From Archangiaceae bacterium (GTDB taxonomy: Bacteria > Myxococcota > Myxococcia > Myxococcales > Myxococcaceae), in NCBI GenBank assembly GCA_016879935.1, contig JAACJQ010000210.1:1-62322 (forward strand): a stretch of DNA of 62,322 bases, written 5' to 3'. Below the pieces are notes generated by a model. It saw only the letters and a program-made list of their open reading frames with translations, did no database searches and was not told where the DNA came from. Positions 27,758 through 36,607 of this stretch are shown here, one piece after another. Made by a program: the position numbers and the translations under genes. Numbering within the stretch: the first letter of the stretch is position 1; every line of letters starts with the position of its first letter.

Positions 27758-30700
27758 GTGTTCTCCCGCTCCAGCCTCCATGTCGTCGTCTTCAGCCTCG
27801 CGCTGGCCACCTCTGGCTGTCTCTGTGTCGACCCGTCGAAGGTGACGGCGTTCGCGTGTGGTGAAGGCGGAGCGTGTGGAGACGGCCTGCAGTGTTGTGG
27901 TGACGGGCTCTGTCGGGCCTCGTGTTCGACGACTGGCAGCGGCGGTGGCACGGGCGGAGGCAGCGTTCAGGCGGGCGGGGCGGCGTCGACGGGTGGTGGC
28001 GGCGCGATGACGGGTGGTGGCTCCACGGCGGGTGGCGCTGGGACCGGCGGCGGAGTGGCCGGTAGCGGCGCCGGTGGTGGCCAGAGCGGCGGCCTCACGG
28101 ACGGCGGCGCGGCGTGTTCCCCCGAGACGTGCCCCAACGGCTGCTGCAACGGAACGGAGTGCGTCGCCGGCACCGCCACGACGGCTTGCGGCGCACGAGG
28201 CGCGGCGTGCTCGGCGTGCCCTTCGGGGGAGCCGTGTGTGAACGGCGCGTGCGGCGCGTGCGCGACCACCTGTCAGGGCTGCTGCGTCGGCAGCACGTGC
28301 ACCACCCGAGACCGTGACGCCTGTGGGCCGACGGGGCAGGCGTGCGCGCCTTGTGGCTCGACGGCAGACAGCTGCAGCACCGCCGGAGAGTGCTCGTGTG
28401 GTTCGGGCCGTGCCTGTGCGTCGGGCCAGCGGTGCAGCGGCGGCGTCTGCGTCTGCGACGCCTCGAGCTGTCCGTCGGGGTGCTGCACCGCGGGAGGCCA
28501 GTGCGTGGCCGTCGCGGCGCAGAACGAGACGTTGTGTGGAACGGGAGGACAGCTCTGCGCCGGGTGCTCCTCTCCGCCCGCGCCCGTCTGCTCCAACGCC
28601 ACCACGCGTCGCACGGGCCAGGTTCCCGGCACCTGCACCGCGGGTCAATGTCAGTACACGACGGTCGATACGATGTGCATGAATGGCTGCAATGGTGGCA
28701 ATTGTGTTGGCGATGTCTGTCAAGGCTGTTTGACGCCACCGCCCGCGGTCTGCATGGGCTCCACGCGCCGCTCGTACACGACGCCCGGCACCTGCGGCAC
28801 GGGTGGCTGCACCTACTCGGCGGTCGACACCGCGTGCCCGTTTGGCTGCAGCGGCGGCGCGTGTCTGCCCGACCCCTGCACGGGCATCTCGTGCAACACG
28901 CCGCCTCCGCCCTCGTGCAACGGCAACGTGCGCACCTCGTCGACCTCACCTGGCACGTGCTCGGGCGGCAGCTGCACGTACTCGTCGAGCACCCAGACGT
29001 GTCCGTTCGGCTGCAACGCGGCCAACGGCAGCTGCAACGCCGACCCCTGCGCGAGCGTGACGTGCAACACACCGCCGGCCGCCACCTGCACCGGGAACGT
29101 TCGCAACGGCTTCGTGGTGCCCGGCACGTGCAGCGGCGGCACCTGCTCGTATGCACCACAGACGACGACGTGCGCGAACGGCTGCTCGGGCGGCGTCTGC
29201 CAGGGCGACCCGTGTCAGGGCGTGACGTGCACCACACCTCCGTCGGCGACGTGCGCGAACTCCACCACGCGGCGCACCTTCGCCTCGACCGGCACCTGCT
29301 CGGGCGGTTCGTGCAGCTACACGCCTACCGATACGGTGTGCCCGTTCGGGTGCAGCGGCGGCGCGTGTCAGGCCGACCCCTGCGCGAGCGTGACGTGCAA
29401 CACCGCGCCGGCCGCCGACTGCGCTTCGGCGACGCAGCGCCGCACCTACTCCGCGCCCGGCACATGCTCGGGAGGCACCTGCAGCTACTCGTCGATGGTG
29501 ACGACCTGCAACACACCGCCCGCCACCACCTGCGCGAACGCGACGACGCGGCGCACCTACTCGGCGACCGGCGCCTGCTCGGGCGGCACCTGCAGCTACA
29601 CGCCCACCGACACGGTGTGCCCGTTCGGCTGCAGCAACAACCAGTGCAACCCCGACCCGTGCGCGAGCGTGACGTGCAACACGCCGCCCGCCGCTGACTG
29701 CGCGTCGTCGACCCAGCGGCGCACGTATTCTGCGCCCGGCTCCTGTTCGGGTGGCACGTGCAGCTACCCGCCGTCGGTGATGACCTGCAACACGCCGCCC
29801 GCCGCGGTCTGCGTGAACTCCACGACCCGGCGCACGTACTCGACGTCGGGCTCGTGTGCGGGTGGCACGTGCAGCTACACGCCAACCGATTCGGCGTGCT
29901 CGTTCGGTTGCAGCGGTGGCGTCTGCAACGGAGACCCCTGTGCGAGCGTCACCTGCAACACGCCGCCTGCGGCCGACTGCGCCGACTCGACGACGCGCCG
30001 CACCTACAACTCGCCGGGCAGCTGCTCGGGCGGCTCCTGCAGCTACACTTCGCAGAACTTCCCCTGCACCCTGCCGGCGCCCATCTGCGCCAACGCGAGC
30101 ACGCGACGCACCTACTCGTCGGCCGTCTGCTCTGGCGGCACGTGCTCCTCGACACCCAACGACACGAACTGCCCCTTCGGGTGCAGCGGCGGCGCCTGCA
30201 ACCCCGACCCCTGCGCCAGCGTCACCTGCAACTCACCGCCTGCAGCCGACTGCGCCGACATGAGCACTCGCCGTACGTACAACTCACCCGGCAGCTGCTC
30301 AGGAGGCACCTGCAGCTATTCGTCGCAGAACTTCGCCTGCAACACCCCGCCCGCTCCCACGTGCATCAGTGCGACCGTCGCGCGCACGTACAGCGGCGGC
30401 AGCTGCAGCGGAGGTCTGTGCAGCTACACCTCGGCGGACACCACCTGTGCGAACGGCTGCTCTGGTGGCGCCTGCATCAGCTGCGTTGCGGGCACGGCGT
30501 GCAGCTCCAACCCGACCCAGTGCAAGACGGGCATCACTGCGTGCCCGGGAGGAGCGAACAGCGTCGCGACCTGTGTGGACAACGGCAACGACCCGGACGG
30601 GTCGGCCTGCAGCGGCGGAACATGTCTGACGGGCAGCTGTTGCACGGGGTGCATCTCTGGTGGGCTCTGCCGGCCCGGCACGACCCGCACCCTCTGCGGC

Positions 30701-30835
30701 TTTGGTGGTGACATCTGCGTCAACTGCGGCATCGGTGGCATTTGCAGCAATCAAACCTGCCAGGCGACCTGCAACTGCGTCCAAGGGTGTAACCCATCGT
30801 GTCCCGAACAATGCGCCGACCAAATCTGCTTCTGA
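27758..30835 (+). CDS. Giant Cys-rich repeat lipoprotein, 1025 aa
   Basis: The GTG at 27758 gives signal peptide MFSRSSLHVVVFSLALATSGC (lipobox TSGC); an ATG at 27710 would add 16 polar residues. A Gly/Ser/Thr linker (about 60-115) leads into Cys-rich modules and then, from about residue 290 to 900, a long array of units built from 'C-N-T-P-P-A-A-x-C-x-x-S-T-x-R-R-T-Y-S', 'G-S-C-S-G-G-T-C-S-Y' and 'CPFGCSGGxCNxDPC'. Cysteine content is extreme, so the protein must fold by disulfides outside the cytoplasm, perhaps as a stiff filament. No enzyme motif. The next gene starts inside its 3' end. Confidence 0.88.
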   Translation: MFSRSSLHVVVFSLALATSGCLCVDPSKVTAFACGEGGACGDGLQCCGDGLCRASCSTTGSGGGTGGGSVQAGGAASTGGGGAMTGGGSTAGGAGTGGGVAGSGAGGGQSGGLTDGGAACSPETCPNGCCNGTECVAGTATTACGARGAACSACPSGEPCVNGACGACATTCQGCCVGSTCTTRDRDACGPTGQACAPCGSTADSCSTAGECSCGSGRACASGQRCSGGVCVCDASSCPSGCCTAGGQCVAVAAQNETLCGTGGQLCAGCSSPPAPVCSNATTRRTGQVPGTCTAGQCQYTTVDTMCMNGCNGGNCVGDVCQGCLTPPPAVCMGSTRRSYTTPGTCGTGGCTYSAVDTACPFGCSGGACLPDPCTGISCNTPPPPSCNGNVRTSSTSPGTCSGGSCTYSSSTQTCPFGCNAANGSCNADPCASVTCNTPPAATCTGNVRNGFVVPGTCSGGTCSYAPQTTTCANGCSGGVCQGDPCQGVTCTTPPSATCANSTTRRTFASTGTCSGGSCSYTPTDTVCPFGCSGGACQADPCASVTCNTAPAADCASATQRRTYSAPGTCSGGTCSYSSMVTTCNTPPATTCANATTRRTYSATGACSGGTCSYTPTDTVCPFGCSNNQCNPDPCASVTCNTPPAADCASSTQRRTYSAPGSCSGGTCSYPPSVMTCNTPPAAVCVNSTTRRTYSTSGSCAGGTCSYTPTDSACSFGCSGGVCNGDPCASVTCNTPPAADCADSTTRRTYNSPGSCSGGSCSYTSQNFPCTLPAPICANASTRRTYSSAVCSGGTCSSTPNDTNCPFGCSGGACNPDPCASVTCNSPPAADCADMSTRRTYNSPGSCSGGTCSYSSQNFACNTPPAPTCISATVARTYSGGSCSGGLCSYTSADTTCANGCSGGACISCVAGTACSSNPTQCKTGITACPGGANSVATCVDNGNDPDGSACSGGTCLTGSCCTGCISGGLCRPGTTRTLCGFGGDICVNCGIGGICSNQTCQATCNCVQGCNPSCPEQCADQICF
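28740..30480 (+). repeat. Imperfect coding repeats in the Cys-rich lipoprotein
   Basis: More than ten imperfect units encode alternating CNTPPAADC-, TRRTYS-, CSGGTCSY- and CPFGCSGG-type segments. Nucleotide copies such as GCGAGCGTGACGTGCAACAC recur several times (for example near 29055, 29385 and 29665). The array is in frame throughout and is a protein repeat, not a CRISPR. Confidence 0.85.
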
Positions 30836-31047
30836 AACTCCTCCTGCTGACGCTGTTCGTTCCGCTCCTGGCCGCGGCGCAGTCGCCGTGTGAAGCGAAG
30901 TGCAACCAGCAGGCGTCCGACTGTCTCAAGCAGTGCGCCGGAGACCCGAAGGACGCCTCGAAGCCCGACCAGGCGAAGCGGCTCATGGAGTGCCTCAAGA
31001 CGTGCGAGGTCGAGGTGAAGCCCTGCCGGGACGCGTGCCGCAAGTGA
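30811..31047 (+). CDS. Small secreted Cys-rich protein, 78 aa
   Basis: Signal peptide (MRRPNLLLKLLLLTLFVPLLAAAQ) followed by a 54-residue mature chain with eight cysteines in a regular CxxxC-type spacing (CEAKCNQQASDCLKQC, then CLKTCEVEVKPCRDAC), suggesting a paired-helix disulfide hairpin. It starts inside the 3' end of the giant Cys-rich lipoprotein gene (25-base overlap), and its stop overlaps the next gene's GTG, so three genes are chained by overlaps. Role unknown. Confidence 0.82.
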   Translation: MRRPNLLLKLLLLTLFVPLLAAAQSPCEAKCNQQASDCLKQCAGDPKDASKPDQAKRLMECLKTCEVEVKPCRDACRK

Positions 31048-31481
31048 GCGCGATTCGGCATCTGTTCACTGCGCGCACCGCCCGGCCGAAGCTCGAAGCT
31101 TCGATGCGCGCCATCACCCGCGCAGCCATCTATCTCGCGTCGGCCGATGGCGCGGTGCAGGAGTCTGAAATCGAAGCGTTGGTCGACGACGTTCGCGACG
31201 TGGTGGCGCGCAGCGTGGGCATCGAGCACGTCGACGAGTACGCGAAGGTGGCCATGCTGCTCGACGAAGCGCGCGCGGCCGTCAAGGCGCTCGCCGTCGA
31301 GGGGCGCCCGACCTTCGTGCAAGGGCTCGCGAAGGTGCTCGAGGGTGACTTCCGGCGTGACGCGCTGAAGGTGGCGCTCGACGTGGTGCGCGCCGACGGC
31401 GTGGTGAGCCCCGCAGAGCAGGCTTCGCTCGAGGAGCTCTCCCATGCCCTCGGGGTGGAGCCGTCTGATCTGGTCCGCTGA
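31044..31481 (+). CDS. TerB-like domain protein, 145 aa
   Basis: All-helical protein with two TerB/DjlA-N-like halves: 'AAIYLASADGAVQESEIEALVDDV' (about 30-53) and 'ALDVVRADGVVSPAEQASLEELS' (about 112-134), each with an ADGxxxxxE acidic motif that binds metal in the family. Usually cytoplasmic and often linked to membrane stress systems. The GTG start overlaps the stop of the small Cys-rich gene by four bases. Confidence 0.8.
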   Translation: MSAIRHLFTARTARPKLEASMRAITRAAIYLASADGAVQESEIEALVDDVRDVVARSVGIEHVDEYAKVAMLLDEARAAVKALAVEGRPTFVQGLAKVLEGDFRRDALKVALDVVRADGVVSPAEQASLEELSHALGVEPSDLVR

Positions 31482-31535
31482 CGTCTGCTGCTGTAATGCC
31501 CGTCGGCCGTCGTCCACTCCTGGGGGAGCCCCGCC

Positions 31536-32135
31536 ATGACCCGCCCGCTTCGCCTCGCCGTCTTCACCGTCGCCACGCTCGTGGTCTTCGTCGTCGGGAG
31601 CCGGGCGTACGCGCAGGCCACCTGTTCACGCCCGACGAACTGGGGCTCGAGCTGGTCGACGCTCATTCACTTCTGCCCCGACAGCCCCGCGAAGGCGTCG
31701 GAGATGAACGACGACCTCGCCACCATCGTCGGCTACATCGAGACGAAGACGGGCACCGTCGGCCAGCCGCTCACCATCAGCGGCACGCCCGTGAACTCCG
31801 CGAACATCGCCGACGGCACCATCGCGAGCGGCGACCTGGCGGCGGCCAGCATCGGCCCGCGGGAGATTGCCGACGGCGGCATCACGGCCTCGAAGCTCGC
31901 CAACCGGCTTCCGGTGTACACGCAGCACCCGCAGTGCGGAGACGAGAACCTGTTGTCGTTGTCGACGACGTGCACTGCCACCGTGAACACGTCGCCGTGT
32001 GGAACCAGCGGCTGCGCCGTCGGTCTGTTTCGGCTCCTCCAGTGTGATGGCAGCTGGGGGTCGTGCACGTCGCCCGTGCCGACCATCGTCTGCAGCCGAA
32101 ACAACACCTTCCGCGGCTTCCTCGTCGGCCCCTGA
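31536..32135 (+). CDS. Secreted hypothetical protein, 199 aa
   Basis: Signal peptide MTRPLRLAVFTVATLVVFVVGSRAYAQ with a strong GGGGGAG before the ATG. Residues 50-125 carry a stalk-like repeat (ANIADGTIASGDLAAASI, EIADGGITASKL) of the type seen in tail-fibre and collagen-like proteins; the C-terminal part has several cysteines. Family unknown. It converges on the sigma-54 activator with 9 bp between stops. Confidence 0.78.
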   Translation: MTRPLRLAVFTVATLVVFVVGSRAYAQATCSRPTNWGSSWSTLIHFCPDSPAKASEMNDDLATIVGYIETKTGTVGQPLTISGTPVNSANIADGTIASGDLAAASIGPREIADGGITASKLANRLPVYTQHPQCGDENLLSLSTTCTATVNTSPCGTSGCAVGLFRLLQCDGSWGSCTSPVPTIVCSRNNTFRGFLVGP

Positions 32136-32144
32136 CGAGCTGCG

Positions 32145-33596
<1,452 letters not shown>

Positions 33597-33725
33597 CGCG
33601 AGCGCACGTTAGCGCGCACGCCGCTCGAAGAGAGGCGTTTCAGCCGGCCGGGGCCACGTTTGTCGCTTGGGTGGGGCTGATCATGCCCGTGGCAGCGGCC
33701 GGCGGGTCTGCTCAACTGCGACCTG

Positions 33726-34400
33726 ATGAAGTCCTTCTTGTTCGGCGCGTTCATCGAATACCTCTCGCTCGACCGGGCTGGCGCGAGGTGGCGCACCGCG
33801 ACGGCGCTGCTCGTCTCGAACGCGCTCGTCATCGTCGGCGCGCTGCTCTTTGACTGGTCGTTCGGCGTCGTGATGTTCCTGTACTGGGCCGAGAACCTCG
33901 TCATCGGGGCATTGCAGGTGCTGAAGATGGCGGTGAGCGCGAAGCGCTCCCGGCGGTGGAAGGAGTTCTTCTCGATGGCCCCCTTCTTCACGGTGCACTT
34001 CGGTGGCTTCACGGTGGGCCAGGGCATCTTCATGATGATGCTGGCCGGCCAGACCGGCTCGCGTGACGCGCTGCTCGACGAGCTGAGCCACGCCCTCGAC
34101 CCGAGGGCATCGAGTCTGACCACGTTTCTCGAGGGCCTGTGGCCCCCCTTCCTGCTCGCGGCGCTCTCTCACCTCTATTCCTTCTGGAAGCACACGGTTC
34201 GCGGCACGAGTGCGAAGCCGATGATGGACCTGATGTTCGAGCCGTATGGCCGCATCTTCGTGATGCAGTTCACCGTGCTGGGCGGCTTCTGGGTCATCAA
34301 CACCTTCACCGACAAGGGCCTGGGCCCGCTGCTGTTGATGATGGCGGTGAAGACGGTGTTCGACTTCAGCGGGCACTTCAAACAGCACGCGAACGACTGA
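33726..34400 (+). CDS. DUF6498-like multi-pass membrane protein, 224 aa
   Basis: Five or six hydrophobic segments (about 27-43, 45-65, 80-105, 135-155, 175-215) with short loops and a 'FYWAENLVIGALQVLKM' segment (seen as FLYWAENLVIG) typical of the DUF6498 family. Inner-membrane protein of unknown role. GC-rich codon use matches neighbours. It converges on the small lipoprotein gene at 34404 with 3 bp between stops. Confidence 0.82.
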   Translation: MKSFLFGAFIEYLSLDRAGARWRTATALLVSNALVIVGALLFDWSFGVVMFLYWAENLVIGALQVLKMAVSAKRSRRWKEFFSMAPFFTVHFGGFTVGQGIFMMMLAGQTGSRDALLDELSHALDPRASSLTTFLEGLWPPFLLAALSHLYSFWKHTVRGTSAKPMMDLMFEPYGRIFVMQFTVLGGFWVINTFTDKGLGPLLLMMAVKTVFDFSGHFKQHAND

Positions 34401-34403
34401 ACG

Positions 34404-34718
34404 TCAGGGCGTGCAGGCAACGCAGCGGCCGCTGAAGTGCGGGCTGCACTCGGCGCACATGCCGCCGTCACAGAAGATGACCTCGGGCTGCTCGTCGGCG
34501 CCGCACGTCGGTGGTGGCGCGCCACACGAGACCTCGGGTGTCGAGCCGCAGCGCGCACACGACGGCGGCGTGGTGTCGCGGCACGAGACGGGCTTCTCGG
34601 GAGTCATCACCGACGGCGTCACGCTCACCACCGCCACGCCCGGCGACACCACCTCGGTGCGGCCGCAGCTCAGCAGCAGAAGGAGAAGGGCACACCTCAC
34701 CTGCCCTTCATTGCGCAA
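34404..34718 (-). CDS. Small Cys-rich lipoprotein, 104 aa
   Basis: Signal peptide with lipobox LLSC and mature start CGRTEVVSPG, nearly the same as the mature start of the vWA lipoprotein at 26573. The rest is Pro/Thr-rich with about ten cysteines (CARCGSTPEVSC, CAECSPHFSGRCVAC), probably disulfide-bonded. Unknown function. Confidence 0.8.
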   Translation of the reverse strand: MRNEGQVRCALLLLLLSCGRTEVVSPGVAVVSVTPSVMTPEKPVSCRDTTPPSCARCGSTPEVSCGAPPPTCGADEQPEVIFCDGGMCAECSPHFSGRCVACTP

Positions 34719-34753
34719 GCGGGCCTCGGCGTGTGGCTCGTTCTGTATATGCC

Positions 34754-34782
34754 TTGACAGGAATATGCGGAATGGAGAATAT
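34754..34782 (+). promoter_or_regulatory. Candidate promoter of the ArsR gene
   Basis: A perfect TTGACA (34754-34759) is followed after 17 bases by GAATAT (34777-34782) in a local AT-rich patch unusual for this window. If this is the promoter, transcription would begin near 34789 and the protein would start at ATG 34793 on a very short leader, in conflict with the upstream ATG 34772. The direct repeats GGAATAT/GAATAT nearby could be part of an autoregulatory operator. Confidence 0.35.
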
Positions 34783-35131
34783 ATGGTCCGTCATGTACGC
34801 GACCTTCGCCGCCCTCGCAGAGCCGAACCGGTTTCGAATCGTCGAGCTGCTCCGCGCCGGAGCGCGCCCCGTGAACGACATCGGGGTCGAGCTCGACCTT
34901 GCCCAGCCGCAGGTGAGCAAACACCTTCGCGTGCTGAAGGAGGTCGGCCTGGTGGAGGTCGAAGCCCGCGCGCAGCAGCGCCTCTACGCGCTCGACCCCG
35001 CGCCGCTCCAGGAGCTCGACCGCTGGCTCGAGAAGTACCGCGCGCTCTGGGTCGAGCGGTTCGAGCAGTTGGACGAGGTCATCAACGCAGCACACACACA
35101 GGAGAAGCGCCGTGGCCGAAAGAAAAGGTGA
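34772..35131 (+). CDS. ArsR-family transcriptional regulator, 119 aa
   Basis: Winged helix-turn-helix with ArsR hallmarks: FAALAEPNRFRIVELLRAG, the recognition helix in LAQPQVSKHLRVLKEVGLVEV and the wing ARAQQRLYAL. It lacks the metal-binding CVC motif, so it belongs with the non-metal group found next to AHSA1 genes. The start at 34772 has AGGAA upstream; ATG 34793 is an alternative. Its stop is overlapped by the following AHSA1-domain gene, a standard pair in which the regulator controls its neighbour. Confidence 0.92.
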   Translation: MENIWSVMYATFAALAEPNRFRIVELLRAGARPVNDIGVELDLAQPQVSKHLRVLKEVGLVEVEARAQQRLYALDPAPLQELDRWLEKYRALWVERFEQLDEVINAAHTQEKRRGRKKR

Positions 35132-35636
35132 GACGTCGTTGAAGTTGGTGGGCGACTGCGAGCTCGAGATTTCGAGGGTGTTCCGCGCTCCGCCGCGCGT
35201 GGTGTTCGAGGCATGGACGAAGGCCGAGGTGGTGGCGAAGTGGTGGGCGCCGAAGTCGCGCGCCGACATCGTCGAGTGCACGGCCGACGTACGCCCCGGT
35301 GGAGGTTATCGCTACGTGCTGCGAGCCAGGCCTGGGCACGGCTTCGAGAAGGCGGGTGGAGACGTGTTCGCCTTCTCGGGCAAGTACCTCGAGGTCACGC
35401 CGTTCTCGAAGCTCGTCTACACGCACGTGTTCGAGCCCATGGCGCACGCCGGTGGCTGCACCATCGCCGTCACGTTCCAGCAGCAGGGTGACTCGACGCT
35501 CCTCATCTCGCGAGAGACGTATTCGTCGCGCGAGGTGCGGCAGATGGTGCTCGACACCGGCATGGAGCACGGCATGCGCGAGACGATGGACCAGCTCGAC
35601 GACCTCGTCGCCGCGTCGGTCGCGCGGTCGCGGTGA
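35112..35636 (+). CDS. SRPBCC/AHSA1-domain protein, 174 aa
   Basis: START-like fold typical of the Aha1 C-terminal/SRPBCC family: 'ISRVFRAPPRVVFEAWTKAEVVAKWW' opening (residues 20-45), 'DVRPGGGYRY' and 'YLEVTPFSKLVYTHVF' strands and the long C-terminal helix (GMRETMDQLDDLVAA). Binds a hydrophobic ligand in its cavity; the ligand is unknown. The GTG start lies inside the ArsR gene with AGGAG nine bases upstream. Confidence 0.9.
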   Translation: MAERKGETSLKLVGDCELEISRVFRAPPRVVFEAWTKAEVVAKWWAPKSRADIVECTADVRPGGGYRYVLRARPGHGFEKAGGDVFAFSGKYLEVTPFSKLVYTHVFEPMAHAGGCTIAVTFQQQGDSTLLISRETYSSREVRQMVLDTGMEHGMRETMDQLDDLVAASVARSR

Positions 35637-35707
35637 GCGCGGTTCACTCCGCTGGTGCGCGTCGCGCTCGTGATGCGGGCGAGTGCAGCTCGCTCCCCGG
35701 TGAACGG

Positions 35708-36065
35708 TCAGCGCTGCCCAGCGCGGAGCGAGATGCGCGTCGAGCGCAGTGCCCAGTGCAAGGTGCTCGAGACGCCTCGCATCTGCTCGACGTCGTCGAG
35801 CTTCATCGCGAGGTCTTCGGTGACGCACGCGAACCGCGGGAAGTCGTCGCTCGCAGTGCGCAGGTGACGCCACGCGGCTCCTGCGAAGACGACGGGGCTT
35901 GAACCCGACGTGACCAGCCTCAGGGAGCGCGAGTGATGATGGTCGCGCCCATGGCATCAAGTGCGCCAGGACCAGACGGAATGGCGCCATCTCTGTGCCA
36001 ATGACGATGCCAGGTGAAGTCGGGGCGGGCGGGTGCGCGTTGTAAGCCCCAGATGGATAGATAGA
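35708..36065 (-). pseudogene. Decayed gene fragment with one frameshift and no start
   Basis: The 442-bp stretch between the AHSA1 gene and the MarR gene has no intact gene, but the minus strand reads protein-like in two frames. From about 36065 to 35920 one frame encodes a stretch including RPDFTWHRHWHRDG and DAMGATIITRAP before a stop; from 35956 to 35708 a second frame encodes LVTSGSSPVVFAGAAWRHL and ends in LRAGQR. One extra base near 35922 would join them into one chain of about 118 residues. Codon third positions in the second part are strongly GC, as in real genes here. No ATG, GTG or TTG start exists, so the 5' end is lost. Family unknown. Confidence 0.4.
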
Positions 36066-36078
36066 CTATCTATCCATC
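36052..36078. promoter_or_regulatory. Perfect 27-bp palindromic operator
   Basis: GATGGATAGATAG (36052-36064), a central A, and its exact reverse complement CTATCTATCCATC (36066-36078) lie directly against the ATG of the MarR-family gene at 36079. Such a long perfect palindrome is the classical shape of a MarR dimer site, and its position would block transcription or leaderless initiation. It leaves no room for a ribosome binding site between operator and start. Confidence 0.8.
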
Positions 36079-36558
36079 ATGACCTCTCAACCTCACCCCA
36101 GGCCCGCCGCCTTCACCAATCTCCTCATGTGGAAGCTCTGGTGGCTGCGCCGAATCCTCAACGTCGAACTCTCGAAGCTGGCGAACAGCCACTTCATCTC
36201 GGAGTCGGCACTCGAGGTGCTCCTCGAGCTGATGCAGGCACCCGACGGCCTCACCCAACGCGAACTCGCCGACACTCTCAGGCTCCGCGGCCCCACCATC
36301 TCGGTGGCCATCGACAAGGCAGTCGAAAGCGGCCTCGTTCGAAGACGGCCCGACGAGGAGGACGGCCGAGCATGGCGCGTCACGCTCGAGAGGAACGCGC
36401 CCACGAAGCAGCTCGCCGAGCAGTTCGAGCTGTACGAGTCGACGCTCAAGGAGAAGTACACGAAGGAGGAGCTGCGCCTCGTAGGTCGCGTGCTCGATGA
36501 CTGGATTTCGCTGCTCAAGGGAGACACCTGGCTTCCCTGGTCGAAGAAGGGCGACTGA
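36079..36558 (+). CDS. MarR-type winged-helix regulator, 159 aa
   Basis: MarR-like layout: N-terminal dimer helix (LLMWKLWWLRRILNVELSKL), recognition region LTQRELADTLRLRGPTISVAIDKAVESGLV and wing RRRPDEEDGRAWRVTL, then C-terminal dimer helices. The DxR wing motif (DEEDGRAWR) is present. It sits directly behind a 27-bp palindrome and therefore probably represses itself. The unusual Trp-rich N-terminus (MWKLWWLRR) could form part of a ligand pocket. The next gene is 49 bp away on the same strand. Confidence 0.88.
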   Translation: MTSQPHPRPAAFTNLLMWKLWWLRRILNVELSKLANSHFISESALEVLLELMQAPDGLTQRELADTLRLRGPTISVAIDKAVESGLVRRRPDEEDGRAWRVTLERNAPTKQLAEQFELYESTLKEKYTKEELRLVGRVLDDWISLLKGDTWLPWSKKGD

Positions 36559-36607
36559 CGCTCCGCCCGCATTGGTCGCGTGCGCCGACTTCCCGTAGAA
36601 GGCCCAC

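Noticed and set aside
26807-28723. 638-codon minus-strand open frame across the vWA and Cys-rich genes
   Set aside because: Arg/Ala/Gly-rich reverse reading with no recognisable domain; the plus-strand genes have lipoboxes and a MIDAS motif.
28740-30480. Repeated 20-30 base units that could suggest a CRISPR array
   Set aside because: Copies are imperfect, unequally spaced, in frame and encode Cys-rich protein repeats; no cas gene is present.
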